DNA of 64,000 nt from Roseomonas sp. HF4 (GCF_005222755.1 NZ_STGD01000006.1:1-64000); one strand, 5' to 3'; counted from the first letter of the stretch, positions 9,033 through 18,239 are shown. Translations and numbers: made by a program. Notes: a model not told the origin generated them from the sequence alone.

Positions 9033-10421
9033 TCATCCGCGCGCCAGCGCGTCGAGCAGCCGGATATGCGCGTCGATGCCGCGCTCGAAGCAGGCGAGGT
9101 CGAATTTCTCGTTCGGGCTGTGCACCTGGTCATCCGCCAGCCCGAAGCCGACCAGCAGGCTGTCCATGCCGAGGATCTGCTTCATGTGCGACACGACGGG
9201 GATGGAGCCGCCGCAGCCGGCCAGCACCGGCGCCCGACCGAAGGCGGCTTCCAGCGTGCCGCGCGCGGCCGCGACATGGCGGCTGTCGGACGGCACCTCG
9301 ATGCCCTCGCTCATCGAGAAGACCTGGATCTTCACCTGCGCGTCCTCGGGCAGCCGCGCCACGATGAAGTCCCGGAAGCCGGCCAGGATCTTGGCCGGCG
9401 ACTGCCCCGGCACGAGGCGGAAGGAGACCTTCGCATGCGCCTCGCCGGGGATGACTGTTTTGGAGCCATCCCCCGTGTAGCCGCCCCAGATGCCGTTGAT
9501 GTCGGCGGTCGGCCGCGCCCAGAGCCTTTCCAGCGCGCCGCGGCCCATCTCCCCGGCCGGGACCGACAGGCCGACGCCGGACAGGAAGGCGGCTTCGTCG
9601 AAGCCGAGCGCATCCCATTGCGCGCGCAGCGCCGGCGGCAGCTCGGGCACGTCCTCGTAGAAGCCGGGGATCAGGATCTCGCCGGCCTCGTCCCGCAGGT
9701 CGCCCAGGATGCGCGCCAGCAGGTTGATCGGGTTGAGCGCCGAGCCGCCGAACAGGCCCGAATGGAGGTCCCTGTCCGCGGCGCGGATATCGACCTGCGT
9801 GTACAGCATCCCGCGCAGCCGCGTCGTGATGGCCGGCGTCCGCGCATCCCACATGTTGGTGTCCGAGACGACCGCGACATCCGCCCGCAATTCCTCCGCA
9901 TGGGCCTCGAGGAATTCCGGCAAGTTGCGCGACCCGATCTCCTCCTCGCCCTCCACCAGCACGGTCACGCGGCAGGGCGGGCCGCCCGCCGCCTCGTGCC
10001 AGAAGCGCAGCGCCTCGAGCCAGGTCATGGTCTGGCCCTTGTCGTCCACCGCGCCGCGCGCGACCACGCGCGGGCCGTTCGGGCCCTCGGCCAGCACGGG
10101 CTCGAAGGGCGGGCTGGTCCAGAGCTCGAGCGGCTCGGGCGGCTGCACGTCGTAGTGGCCGTAGAACAGCAGGTGCGGCCCGGTGCCGGTCGGCCCGGGA
10201 TGCTGCGCGACAACGACGGGATGCCCCGCGGTGCCCCGGACGTTCGCGGTGAAGCCGACCTCGCGCAGCCGCGCCGCGACCCATTCCGCGGCGCGGCGGC
10301 AATCCGGCGCGTGCTGCGGCTGCGCGGAGACGGAGGGGATGCGCAGCAGCTCGAACCAGCGCGCGCGGGACGCCTCGCGCGCGGATGCCGCGCGGGCCAG
10401 GACGGCCTCGACCTCGTTCAT
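9033..10421 (-). CDS. M20-family zinc dipeptidase / deacylase
   Basis: A 462-residue co-catalytic di-zinc metallopeptidase of the CNDP-like M20 branch. Metal ligands and catalytic residues are visible: H89-x-D91 in G-H-Y-D-V-Q-P, bridging Asp126 in G-A-V-D-D-K-G-Q, base/ligand Glu160-Glu161 in E-G-E-E-E-I-G-S, and a C-terminal His in D-Q-V-H-S-P-N-E. The inserted dimerisation domain is present. It should hydrolyse small peptides or N-acyl amino acids in the cytoplasm. A GAGGGA ribosome site precedes the ATG at 10421. The neighbouring efflux pump gives no clue to the substrate. Confidence 0.87.
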   Translation of the reverse strand: MNEVEAVLARAASAREASRARWFELLRIPSVSAQPQHAPDCRRAAEWVAARLREVGFTANVRGTAGHPVVVAQHPGPTGTGPHLLFYGHYDVQPPEPLELWTSPPFEPVLAEGPNGPRVVARGAVDDKGQTMTWLEALRFWHEAAGGPPCRVTVLVEGEEEIGSRNLPEFLEAHAEELRADVAVVSDTNMWDARTPAITTRLRGMLYTQVDIRAADRDLHSGLFGGSALNPINLLARILGDLRDEAGEILIPGFYEDVPELPPALRAQWDALGFDEAAFLSGVGLSVPAGEMGRGALERLWARPTADINGIWGGYTGDGSKTVIPGEAHAKVSFRLVPGQSPAKILAGFRDFIVARLPEDAQVKIQVFSMSEGIEVPSDSRHVAAARGTLEAAFGRAPVLAGCGGSIPVVSHMKQILGMDSLLVGFGLADDQVHSPNEKFDLACFERGIDAHIRLLDALARG

Positions 10422-10463
10422 GCGTCCCTCATCCGGCCGTGGCCACCATGCTGCGTCGTCACG

Positions 10464-11285
10464 TCAACGGTCTTCCCAGACGGGCCTGCGCTTCGCGACG
10501 AAGGCGCCGATGCCCTCGGCCGCGTCATGCGCCATGAGGTTGTCGGTCATGACGCAGGCGGCTTCGCGATAGGCCTCGGCCAGCGGCAGGTCCACCTGGC
10601 GGTAGAAGGCGCGCTTGCCGAGCCGGACCGTGAGCGCGGACCGCGCCGCGATGCTCCGCGCGAGGCCGAGCGCCGTCGCCATCACCTGCCCCGCCGGCAC
10701 GACCCGGTTCACGAGCCCGATGCGATGGGCCTCGATGGCCGGCACCATCTCGCCCAGCAGCAGCATCTCCATCGCCGCCTTGCGCGGCACGGTGCGGGCC
10801 AGCGGCACGGCGGGGGTCGAGCAGAACAGCCCGATATCGACGCCCGGTGTCGCGAAGCGCGCCTCCTCCGACGCCACGGCCAGGTCGCAGGTCGCGACCA
10901 GTTGGCAGCCCGCCGCCGTCGCCACGCCGTGGACGGCGGCGATCACGGGCTGCGGCAACGCGGTGATCGCCTGCATGACGCGCGCGCAGGTGTCCATCGC
11001 GCGGTCGTAGAAGCCGCGCCCGCCGTCGGCATCCGCGCGATGCGCCACGATTTCCTTGAGGTCGTGGCCGGCGCTGAAGACCGGCCCCTCGGCCGCCAGA
11101 ACGAGGCAGCGCACGCGGGCATCCTCGCCGATCGCGGCGAAGGCGGTCTCGAGCGTCTCGAGCATCTGGAGCGACAGGGCATTGCGGGCCCCAGGTCGGT
11201 TCAGCGTCAGCACCGTCACGCCGTCCGCGCCGTCCTGGCGCAGCAGCAGGGGCGCATCGCCTGCCGGGTCCTTCGCCGCGCTCAT
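10464..11285 (-). CDS. Crotonase-superfamily protein, ECHDC3-like
   Basis: A 273-residue crotonase fold with the oxyanion-hole segments F-S-A-G-H-D-L-K and G-V-A-T-A-A-G-C-Q. The region that carries the catalytic glutamates in enoyl-CoA hydratase instead reads V-D-I-G-L-F-C-S-T-P-A-V, the signature of the ECHDC3 branch. It probably does not do textbook beta-oxidation hydration; its true reaction is unclear. An AGGAGGA ribosome site precedes ATG 11285. Another crotonase gene lies 44 bp upstream on the same strand and may be in the same transcript. Confidence 0.82.
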   Translation of the reverse strand: MSAAKDPAGDAPLLLRQDGADGVTVLTLNRPGARNALSLQMLETLETAFAAIGEDARVRCLVLAAEGPVFSAGHDLKEIVAHRADADGGRGFYDRAMDTCARVMQAITALPQPVIAAVHGVATAAGCQLVATCDLAVASEEARFATPGVDIGLFCSTPAVPLARTVPRKAAMEMLLLGEMVPAIEAHRIGLVNRVVPAGQVMATALGLARSIAARSALTVRLGKRAFYRQVDLPLAEAYREAACVMTDNLMAHDAAEGIGAFVAKRRPVWEDR

Positions 11286-11329
11286 GGCCTCGTCCTCCTG
11301 TCCGCGTGCCGCATCCTAGCGCGGCCGGA

Positions 11330-12100
11330 CTACCGCTTGAAGGCAGCCTCGCGCTTCTCGGCGAAGGCGCGGATGCCCTCCAGGTGGTCGCCCGCCGCGA
11401 AGCAGAGCACGTTCATCTCGTTCTCATAGGCGAGGCCGGCCTGGAGCGGCGCCTGCATCGCCATGCGCACCGACGCCTTCACGCTCTGTGTCGCCACCGG
11501 GCTGAACCCCGCGATGCGCCGGGCGACGGCGCGAGCGACCTCCTCGTGCCCGGCATCCTCGGCCAGGATCTCGACCATACCGAGCGCACGCGCTTCCTCC
11601 GCCCCCACATTCTCCCCGGTCAGCAGCAGGCGCATCGCCTGGCCGTACCCGATGAGCCGGGGCAGCATCTGGCTGGCGCCCCCGCCGCCGACCCAGCCGC
11701 GCGTGACCTCGGGGAAGCCGGCCTTGAGGCTCATGCCCGCCACGCGGATGTCGGCGGCCAGCGCCATCTCGAACCCGCCGCCGAGCGCCCAGCCCTTCAT
11801 CGCGACCACCACGGGCTTGCGCATGTTCCGCACGCTCGTGCTGTATTCCACCCGGTTGCGGAACGCCCAGGTGTCGGGATAGGCGGCCAGGGCGTTCAGG
11901 TCCGTGCCGGAACAGAAGGCGCGGTCCCCGGCTCCGCGCAGCAGCAGGCAGCGCACCGCCGGATCGGAATCGACCGCCGCGGCATGGGCGGCAATGGCGG
12001 CGGCCATCTCCGGCGTCACGGCATTGTGCTTGGCGGGGCGGTCCAGGACCAGTTCCGCCACGCCGTCCTCGCCCTTCAGCAGGTGCACCTGGCCGTCCAT
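11330..12100 (-). CDS. Enoyl-CoA hydratase/isomerase family protein
   Basis: A 256-residue crotonase. The oxyanion segments are F-C-S-G-T-D-L-N and M-K-G-W-A-L-G-G-G-F-E-M; the glutamate-bearing loop F-P-E-V-T-R-G-W-V-G-G-G-G is intact, unlike in the downstream neighbour. It should hydrate or isomerise an acyl-CoA in the cytoplasm. Next to a CoA-transferase and a second crotonase, it probably serves a small carboxylic-acid degradation pathway. It is divergent from the CoA-transferase with 69 bp between the starts. Confidence 0.83.
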   Translation of the reverse strand: MDGQVHLLKGEDGVAELVLDRPAKHNAVTPEMAAAIAAHAAAVDSDPAVRCLLLRGAGDRAFCSGTDLNALAAYPDTWAFRNRVEYSTSVRNMRKPVVVAMKGWALGGGFEMALAADIRVAGMSLKAGFPEVTRGWVGGGGASQMLPRLIGYGQAMRLLLTGENVGAEEARALGMVEILAEDAGHEEVARAVARRIAGFSPVATQSVKASVRMAMQAPLQAGLAYENEMNVLCFAAGDHLEGIRAFAEKREAAFKR

Positions 12101-12169
12101 CGCGTTCCTCCCCTTGCCGCGCCGCCGCGCCCCGCTAGCCTAGGGCGGGCAAGGAATCGAGGAAACGCC

Positions 12170-13705
12170 ATGCGCCGTGCCACGGCCGAGGAAGCCGCCG
12201 CGCTGGTCCGCGACGGCGACACGCTGCTGATCGGCGGCTCGGGCGGCGGCCATGCGGTGCCGGATGCGCTGCTCGCCGCGCTCGGCCGGCGCTTCCGCGA
12301 CAGCGGCGCGCCGCGCGCCATCACCGCGCTGCATCCGGTGGGCGTGGGGGACGGCGCGGATCGCGGGCTCGGGCACCTCGCGCAGCGCGGCATGCTGAAG
12401 CGCAACGTCGCCGGGTCCTACGTCAACAGCCCGCCGGTCGCCGCCATGGCGCTCGCCGACGAGATCGAGGCCTGGTCCCTGCCCCAGGGCGCGCTGTCGC
12501 AACTGATGCGGGAGATGGCCGCCGGCCGCCCGGGGCTGATGACGAAGACCGGCCTGCACACCTTCGTCGACCCGCGCATGGGCGGCGGCGCGCAATCCCC
12601 CTCGGCGACCGAGGCGCTGGTCGAGGTCGTGCAGTTCCGCGGCGAGGAATACCTGTTCTACAAGCCCTTCCACGTCGACGTCGCCTTCCTGCGCGGCACG
12701 ACGGCGGACGAGGACGGCAACGTCTCCATGGAAAAGGAGGCCGTGACGCTCGAGATGCTGTCCGAGGCGCAGGCGACGAAGCGCTGCGGCGGCCTCGTGG
12801 TGGTGCAGGTCGAACGCATCGCGCGGTCCGGCTCCATCCACCCCAAGATGGTCAAGATCCCGGGCATCCTGGTCGACCTCGTGGTCGTCGAGCCCGGCCA
12901 GTGGCAGACCTTCGAGACCTTCTATTCACCGGCCTATTCCGGGGAGTTCCGCATCCCGGTGGACGACATCCCCCGCCTCGGCCCCGGGCCGCGCCGCGTC
13001 GTCGCGCGGCGCGGCGCCCTGGAATTGTTCCGCGGCGCGATCTGCAACCTCGGCTCGGGCATCTTCACCGGAATCGGGAATGTCGCGGCCGAGGAAGGCG
13101 TCCTCGACGCCGTGTGCCTGACCAACGAACAGGGCAACATCGGAGGCGCGCCCGCCTCGGGCGGCGAGGCGGGCGCCGCGATGAACCCGCAGGCCCAGGT
13201 CGACCAGCCCTACCAGTTCGACTTCTACGACGGCGGCGGGCTCGACCTCGCCTTCCTCTCCTTCGCCGAATTCGACGCCGAGGGGAACGTCAACGTCTCC
13301 CGCTTCGGCAACAAGCTGATCGGCCCCGGCGGCTTCATCAATATCAGCCAGGGGGCGCGAACCTGCATCTTCGGCGGCACGCTGACCGCGGGCGGCAAGC
13401 CCAAGGCGGTCGCGCAGGTCGAGCAGGTCACCTTCTCCGGCCGCTATGCGCGCGACCGCGGGCAGCAGGTGCTCTACGTGACCGACCGCGCGGTGTTCCG
13501 CCTCGGCGCCGAGGGCCCGGTGCTGGTCGAGATCGCGCCCGGCCTCGACGTGGCGCGCGACATCCTGCCCGCGATGGGCTTCCGCCCCGCCGTCGCGCCG
13601 GACCTCCGCGTGATGGACGCGCGGATCTTCGCCAATGCGCCGATGAACCTGGCCGCGGTCCTCGCGGCGAAGCCACCCCGGCCTTCCTCCCCCCGCCTCG
13701 CCTGA
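12170..13705 (+). CDS. Fused acyl-CoA:carboxylate CoA-transferase (propionate/acetoacetate type)
   Basis: A 511-residue single-chain family I CoA-transferase, with both halves joined as in propionate CoA-transferase. The N-half has G-G-S-G-G-G-H-A-V-P-D. The C-half carries the catalytic loop T-N-E-Q-G-N-I-G-G, with Glu320 the likely thioester-forming nucleophile. It would exchange CoA between short acyl-CoAs and free acids. The ATG at 12170 sits after GAGGAAACGCC; a long upstream open frame is not coding because it lacks family residues. The stop codon overlaps the ribosome site of the aminotransferase gene 14 bp downstream. Confidence 0.86.
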   Translation: MRRATAEEAAALVRDGDTLLIGGSGGGHAVPDALLAALGRRFRDSGAPRAITALHPVGVGDGADRGLGHLAQRGMLKRNVAGSYVNSPPVAAMALADEIEAWSLPQGALSQLMREMAAGRPGLMTKTGLHTFVDPRMGGGAQSPSATEALVEVVQFRGEEYLFYKPFHVDVAFLRGTTADEDGNVSMEKEAVTLEMLSEAQATKRCGGLVVVQVERIARSGSIHPKMVKIPGILVDLVVVEPGQWQTFETFYSPAYSGEFRIPVDDIPRLGPGPRRVVARRGALELFRGAICNLGSGIFTGIGNVAAEEGVLDAVCLTNEQGNIGGAPASGGEAGAAMNPQAQVDQPYQFDFYDGGGLDLAFLSFAEFDAEGNVNVSRFGNKLIGPGGFINISQGARTCIFGGTLTAGGKPKAVAQVEQVTFSGRYARDRGQQVLYVTDRAVFRLGAEGPVLVEIAPGLDVARDILPAMGFRPAVAPDLRVMDARIFANAPMNLAAVLAAKPPRPSSPRLA

Positions 13706-13719
13706 AGGATCCCACGCCG

Positions 13720-14634
13720 ATGCCCTGGACCGCCCACACCATCATCCACAACGGCCGCGCGATCCCCTTCGAGGATGCGAAGGTGCATGCCCTGTCGGTC
13801 GGGATCGCCTATGGCGCCGCGGTCTTCGAGGGCATCCGCGCCTACATGAACCCGGCGACAGGCACGCTCTCGGTCTTCCGGCTGGAGGAGCACCTGGTGC
13901 GGCTCGACCAGGGCATGAAGTTCATGCGCTTCGACGGGGCGCCGTCGCGGGACGTGATGCACCAGGCGGTGCTCGACGCCGTGCGGCTCAACGCGCCCGA
14001 CGACGATTGCTACATCCGCCTGCAGGTGCAGATCGAGGAGCGCGGCAGCATGGCCAGCACCGGCGGCGTCGGCTGGGTCTGCGCCGCCATCCCGCGCGAG
14101 CGGTCGCCCAAGCGGGAAAGCGGCGTCGCCGCCGGCGTCTCCTCCTGGACGCGCATCGCCGACAACACGATGCCCGCGCGCATCAAGGCGACGGCGAACT
14201 ACCACGCCGGCCGCATCGCGACCCTGCAGGCCAAGGCGGACGGCTACGACACGCCCATCATCCTGACGCGGGACGGCAAGGTCAGCGAGACGGCCGGCGC
14301 CTGCCTGTTCCTGGTGCGCGACGGCGTCGTCATCACCCCGTCGCGCGAGAACGACATCCTGGAATCCGTGACGCGCGACACGGTGCTGACGCTCGCCGCC
14401 GAGCACGGGATGCCGACGCAGGAACGCCGCGCCGACCGCACGGAGCTCTACGTGGCGGACGAGGTCTTCGTCTGCGGCACCGGCCAGGAACTCATGCCGG
14501 TCACGAGCGTGGACCGCCTGCCCGTCGGCGACGGTCGGCCGGGGCCGGTCACGATGCAGCTGCAGGCGGCCTACGAGGCCGTGGTCCGAGGCACGACGAA
14601 CGCGCACGCGGCCTGGCGCACGCCGGTCGCGTGA
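13720..14634 (+). CDS. ilvE: Branched-chain amino acid aminotransferase (fold-type IV PLP enzyme)
   Basis: A 304-residue class IV aminotransferase. The N-terminus has the family segment G-I-A-Y-G-A-A-V-F-E-G-I-R-A-Y, the PLP Schiff-base lysine is probably Lys156 in I-K-A-T-A-N-Y, and the phosphate-binding segment is S-E-T-A-G-A-C-L-F (usually E-x-x-G-E/A-N-L-F). It transfers amino groups between Val/Leu/Ile and 2-oxoglutarate; D-amino-acid or other branched specificity cannot be excluded. The GAAGGA ribosome site overlaps the stop of the CoA-transferase, so translation is probably coupled. An intrinsic terminator follows at 14640. Confidence 0.84.
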   Translation: MPWTAHTIIHNGRAIPFEDAKVHALSVGIAYGAAVFEGIRAYMNPATGTLSVFRLEEHLVRLDQGMKFMRFDGAPSRDVMHQAVLDAVRLNAPDDDCYIRLQVQIEERGSMASTGGVGWVCAAIPRERSPKRESGVAAGVSSWTRIADNTMPARIKATANYHAGRIATLQAKADGYDTPIILTRDGKVSETAGACLFLVRDGVVITPSRENDILESVTRDTVLTLAAEHGMPTQERRADRTELYVADEVFVCGTGQELMPVTSVDRLPVGDGRPGPVTMQLQAAYEAVVRGTTNAHAAWRTPVA

Positions 14635-14639
14635 CGGCG

Positions 14640-14668
14640 GCGAGGGGCCTTTCGGCCCCTCGCGTTTT
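14640..14668 (+). terminator. Intrinsic terminator after ilvE
   Basis: A perfect 10-bp GC-rich stem (GCGAGGGGCC and its complement) with loop TTTC spans 14640-14663, followed by G and four Ts. It begins 5 bp after the ilvE stop and ends 17 bp before the end of the convergent protease gene. The T-run is only on the plus-strand side. Confidence 0.8.
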
Positions 14669-14685
14669 CGGGCGACCGCGCGTGG

Positions 14686-16071
14686 TCAGCCCGCCTGGAC
14701 CGGCAGGGCCACGAAGCGGCGCCCGCCGTCGCGCTCCACCTGCAGCGCGACGGCGCCACGCCCGGCCGCGCGGGCGGCCTCGACCGCCGCGACCACGTCC
14801 TGCGGCGCGCGCACTTCGCGGTCGCCGGCGCGCAGCACGACGTCGCCCTCGCGCAGGCCGCGCTCGGCCGCCGGGCTGCCCGGCGCGACGCCGCTCACGA
14901 CGACGCCGCCGCCGGCGGGGTTCGGCGCCAGGCTGATGCCGAGCGAGGGCCGCTCAGGCTTGCCCGCCGCGGCGCGGTTGGACGGGTGGCTGCCGAGCGC
15001 CACCGCCTGCTCCATCGTCGCGCCCTCGCGCAGCAGCGCGAGCCGCGCCGTGCCGCCCGGGGCCACCGCCGCGACACCCATGGCGAGGTCGCGCGGTCCC
15101 TCGACCGCGCGGCCGTCGATCGCGGTGATGACATCGCCCGCGCGCAGCCCGGCGCGTTCGGCCGGGCTGCCGGGCTCGACGCCGGACACCAGCGCGCCCT
15201 TGGCCTCGGCCACGCGCAGCGCGGCGGCCAGGTCGGCATCCATCCGCTGCAGCGAGACGCCGAGCCAGCCGCGCTGCACCGAGCCATGTTCGCGCAGCTG
15301 CGCCACCACCTGCGTCACGATCTTCGACGGCACGGCGAAGCCGATGCCGATGTTGCCACCGGAGGGCGAATAGATCGCGGTGTTCACGCCGACGACCTCA
15401 CCCGCCGCGTTGAACAGCGGACCGCCGGAATTGCCCGGATTGATCGACGCATCGGTCTGGATGAAGTCGTCATAGGGCCCGGCGCCGATCTGCCGCCCGC
15501 GCGCCGAGACGATGCCCGCCGTCACGCTGCCGCCGAGGCCGAAGGGGTTGCCCATGGCCATGACCCAGTCGCCGACGCGCGCGCGGTCGCTGTCGCCGAA
15601 GCCGAGGGCGGGCAGGGCCGCGCCGGATTCGACCTTGAGCAGCGCGATGTCGGTCGCGGCATCGGCACCGACCACGCGCGCCACCAGGTCGCGGCCGTCA
15701 TGCAGGCCGACCGTGACGCGCTCGGCGCCCGCGACGACGTGTGCGTTGGTGACGATGTAGCCGTCCGCGTCCACGACGAAACCCGAGCCCTGGCCCGCAC
15801 GGCGCTGGCCCGGCTGGCCCGGCAGGCCGCGGCCGAAGGGGGGCCTGCCGGGGGCCTCGGCCGCGGCGCCTTCGCGCGCGGTCACGCGGACCACGGCGGG
15901 GGCCACGCGCTCCACCACGTCGGCGAAGGACGGGCCGGGCAGGCGCGGGGCCGCGACGGGCGGCTGGGTCTGCGCGGTGCCCGGCAGGGCGGTCAGCGCG
16001 GTGGTGCCGAGCGCGGCGGCGAGCAGCCCCGCGGCAAGGGCGGTGCGGCGGATGGTCCTGGGCAGGGTCAT
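14686..16071 (-). CDS. degP: Periplasmic DegP/HtrA-type serine protease with two PDZ domains
   Basis: A 461-residue Do-family protease. A basic, hydrophobic signal peptide occupies about residues 1-33. The trypsin-like triad is His111 (T-N-A-H-V-V), Asp141 (A-T-D-I-A-L-L-K) and Ser215 (G-N-S-G-G-P-L-F). PDZ1 starts near residue 280 (R-G-W-L-G-V-S-L) and a second PDZ ends the protein. It should degrade or chaperone misfolded envelope proteins. The ATG at 16071 has GGAGA 6 nt upstream; an earlier in-frame ATG at 16215 would put extra sequence before the signal peptide. It is divergent from a two-component system, which suggests linked envelope-stress control. Confidence 0.9.
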   Translation of the reverse strand: MTLPRTIRRTALAAGLLAAALGTTALTALPGTAQTQPPVAAPRLPGPSFADVVERVAPAVVRVTAREGAAAEAPGRPPFGRGLPGQPGQRRAGQGSGFVVDADGYIVTNAHVVAGAERVTVGLHDGRDLVARVVGADAATDIALLKVESGAALPALGFGDSDRARVGDWVMAMGNPFGLGGSVTAGIVSARGRQIGAGPYDDFIQTDASINPGNSGGPLFNAAGEVVGVNTAIYSPSGGNIGIGFAVPSKIVTQVVAQLREHGSVQRGWLGVSLQRMDADLAAALRVAEAKGALVSGVEPGSPAERAGLRAGDVITAIDGRAVEGPRDLAMGVAAVAPGGTARLALLREGATMEQAVALGSHPSNRAAAGKPERPSLGISLAPNPAGGGVVVSGVAPGSPAAERGLREGDVVLRAGDREVRAPQDVVAAVEAARAAGRGAVALQVERDGGRRFVALPVQAG

Positions 16072-16231
16072 GGCGGTCTCCGGAAGGCTGCGCCCCGCCA
16101 TTGCGGCGGGGCCTTCCGGTGCAGGAAGCGACATCCCCCCTGCCCGCCCCCTGTCGCGCCCCTTACCGATCCGTATGTTGAGGGCGCCCCGCCCGGGGCG
16201 GCATGGACGCACCATGATGGAGGCGGCGCGC

Positions 16232-16909
16232 GTGAGGATCCTGCTGGTCGAGGACGATGCCGAGACCGCCGCCTATGTCGCGCGCGGGCTGGAGGAGGCC
16301 GGCCACGTCGTCGACCGCGCCGCGGACGGCCAGGACGGGCTGTTCCTCGCGACCGGCGGCGGCCACGACGTGCTGGTCGTGGACCGGATGCTGCCGAAGC
16401 TCGATGGCCTTTCCATGGTGCGGGCGGTCCGCGCCGCAGGCATCGCCACGCCCGCGATCTTCCTAACGGCGCGCGCCGGCGTCGGCGACCGCGTCGAGGG
16501 GCTGGAAGCCGGCGGCGACGACTACCTGGCCAAGCCCTTCGCCTTCGCCGAACTGCTGGCCCGCATCAACGCGCTGGCGCGCCGCCCGCCCTTGCAGCAG
16601 GAGGTGACGGTGCTGCGCGTCGCCGACCTCGAGATGGACCTGATCCGCCGCACCGTCACGCGCGCCGGCCAGCGCATCGAGTTGCAGCCGCGCGAGTTCC
16701 GCCTGCTGGAATTCCTGATGCGCCGCGAAGGCCAGGTCGTGACGCGCACCATGCTGCTGGAAGGCGTCTGGGACTTCCATTTCGACCCCAGGACCAGCGT
16801 GGTCGAGACCCATGTCAGCCGGCTGCGCGCCAAGCTCGACCGCGGCTTCGGGCGGGACCTGATCCACACCGTCCGCGGCGCCGGCTACGTCATCCGCGCC
16901 GATGGCTGA
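16232..16909 (+). CDS. OmpR-family DNA-binding response regulator
   Basis: A 225-residue regulator. The receiver domain (1-115) has acidic E7-D8-D9, phospho-acceptor Asp51 in V-V-D-R-M-L-P-K, and conserved Lys in D-D-Y-L-A-K-P-F. A winged-helix domain follows with L-Q-P-R-E-F-R-L-L-E-F-L and R-G-A-G-Y-V-I. I chose GTG 16232 because it gives the canonical V-R-I-L-L-V-E-D-D start and has GGAGG 8 nt upstream; ATGs at 16214 and 16217 are alternatives. Its last 8 nt overlap the kinase gene. The divergent degP is a candidate target. Confidence 0.9.
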   Translation: MRILLVEDDAETAAYVARGLEEAGHVVDRAADGQDGLFLATGGGHDVLVVDRMLPKLDGLSMVRAVRAAGIATPAIFLTARAGVGDRVEGLEAGGDDYLAKPFAFAELLARINALARRPPLQQEVTVLRVADLEMDLIRRTVTRAGQRIELQPREFRLLEFLMRREGQVVTRTMLLEGVWDFHFDPRTSVVETHVSRLRAKLDRGFGRDLIHTVRGAGYVIRADG

Positions 16910-18236
16910 ACCGCATCCGCGCTGGGCCTTCGCGCGCACCACGGCGTTCCGCGTCACGCTCTGGCACCTGCTGCTGACGCTGGCCGGCACGGCGCTGACC
17001 GGCGGCGTCGCCTGGTGGACCACCGCCGGCTACGCCGCCCGCCAGGCGGCGCAGGAGATCGAGCGCGGCATGGGCGTGCTGCTGCAGTCGGGCGCGCTGT
17101 CGGGCCCGCGCGGCATCGCGCTGTCGATCGAGGCGCGCCTCGCCGCCGATCGCAGCGGCACGGAGTTCTACCTCCTTGCCGCGCCGGACGGGCAGCGCGT
17201 GGCGGGCAACCTCTCCGGGGTCCCGCGCGACGCCGGCTGGCGGGAGGCGACGGTGCGGCAGCCCGACGGCAGCGACGCTCCGGTCCTGGTGCTGGCCGCA
17301 CCGCTGCCGGGTGGCGGCGCGCTGGTGGTGGGGCGGGATCTCTCGGCCGTGCGCGCGCTGGAACAAAGGCTGCTCGGCGCGGCGCTCTGGGTGGGCGGCG
17401 TCGTGCTGCTGCTCGGCCTCGGCGGGGGGCTGCTGATCGGGCGGAGCGTCGCGCGGCGCGCGGCGGGGATGGAACGCGCGCTGGCGGCCGTCGAGGCCGG
17501 CGACCTCGCGCAGCGGCTGGCGGAGCGCGCGGGCGGCGACGAGTTCGACCGCCTCGCGCGGCGTATCAACGCGACGCTCGACCGGCTGCAGGCGCTGATG
17601 GCGGCGCTGCGCGAGGTGACCGACGACATCGCGCATGACCTGCGCACGCCACTGACGCGGCTGCGCCAGCGCCTGGAAGCCGCGGCGCGCGCGCCGGCGG
17701 CCGAGGCCATCGCCGCAGCCCAGGCCGAGGCGGACGCGCTACTCGACATCTTCGCCGCGCTGCTGCGCATCGCGCAGGTGGAGGCCGGCACCCAGCGCGC
17801 GGGCTTCGCGCCGCTCGACCTGTCCGCCATTGCGCAGTCGGTCGCCGAGGTCTATGCCCCCGCGGCCGAGGAGCGCGGCCAGGTGCTGGACGTGTCCATC
17901 ATGCCCGGCGTGGCCTTCACCGGCGACGCCGCGCTGCTCACGCAGATGCTGGCCAACCTGGTCGAGAACGCCGTGCGGCACGGGCGGGCCGGCGGGCGCG
18001 TCGCGCTGTCGCTGACGCCGCGGGACATCGTGGTCGAGGACGACGGCCCCGGCATCCCGGAAGCCGAGCGCGAGCGTGTCTTCCGCCGCTTCCACCGGCT
18101 CGATGCCGCGCGCGCGACGCCGGGCAGCGGGCTCGGCCTCGCGCTGGTGCGCGCGGTGGCGGGGCTGCACGGGATCACGGTCGCGCTGGAGGATGCGGGG
18201 TCCGGGCTGCGGGTGCGGCTGGGGCTGGCGGCGTAG
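16902..18236 (+). CDS. Membrane sensor histidine kinase
   Basis: A 444-residue HisKA/HATPase kinase paired with the upstream regulator. Transmembrane helices lie near residues 18-41 and 163-186 and flank a periplasmic sensor domain of about 120 residues with no recognised fold. A HAMP linker follows, then the H-box D-I-A-H-D-L-R-T-P-L with phospho-acceptor His245. The ATP site has the N-box N-L-V-E-N-A-V-R-H, G1 D-D-G-P-G-I-P and G2 G-S-G-L-G-L-A-L. The ATG overlaps the end of the regulator gene by 8 nt, so they are translationally coupled. The signal sensed is unknown; the DegP neighbour suggests envelope state. Confidence 0.9.
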   Translation: MAEPHPRWAFARTTAFRVTLWHLLLTLAGTALTGGVAWWTTAGYAARQAAQEIERGMGVLLQSGALSGPRGIALSIEARLAADRSGTEFYLLAAPDGQRVAGNLSGVPRDAGWREATVRQPDGSDAPVLVLAAPLPGGGALVVGRDLSAVRALEQRLLGAALWVGGVVLLLGLGGGLLIGRSVARRAAGMERALAAVEAGDLAQRLAERAGGDEFDRLARRINATLDRLQALMAALREVTDDIAHDLRTPLTRLRQRLEAAARAPAAEAIAAAQAEADALLDIFAALLRIAQVEAGTQRAGFAPLDLSAIAQSVAEVYAPAAEERGQVLDVSIMPGVAFTGDAALLTQMLANLVENAVRHGRAGGRVALSLTPRDIVVEDDGPGIPEAERERVFRRFHRLDAARATPGSGLGLALVRAVAGLHGITVALEDAGSGLRVRLGLAA

Positions 18237-18239
18237 GGC

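Noticed and set aside
11306-12169. N-terminal extension of the CoA-transferase
   Set aside because: This in-frame stretch lies antisense to a clear enoyl-CoA hydratase gene. The family N-terminus and a ribosome site define ATG 12170.
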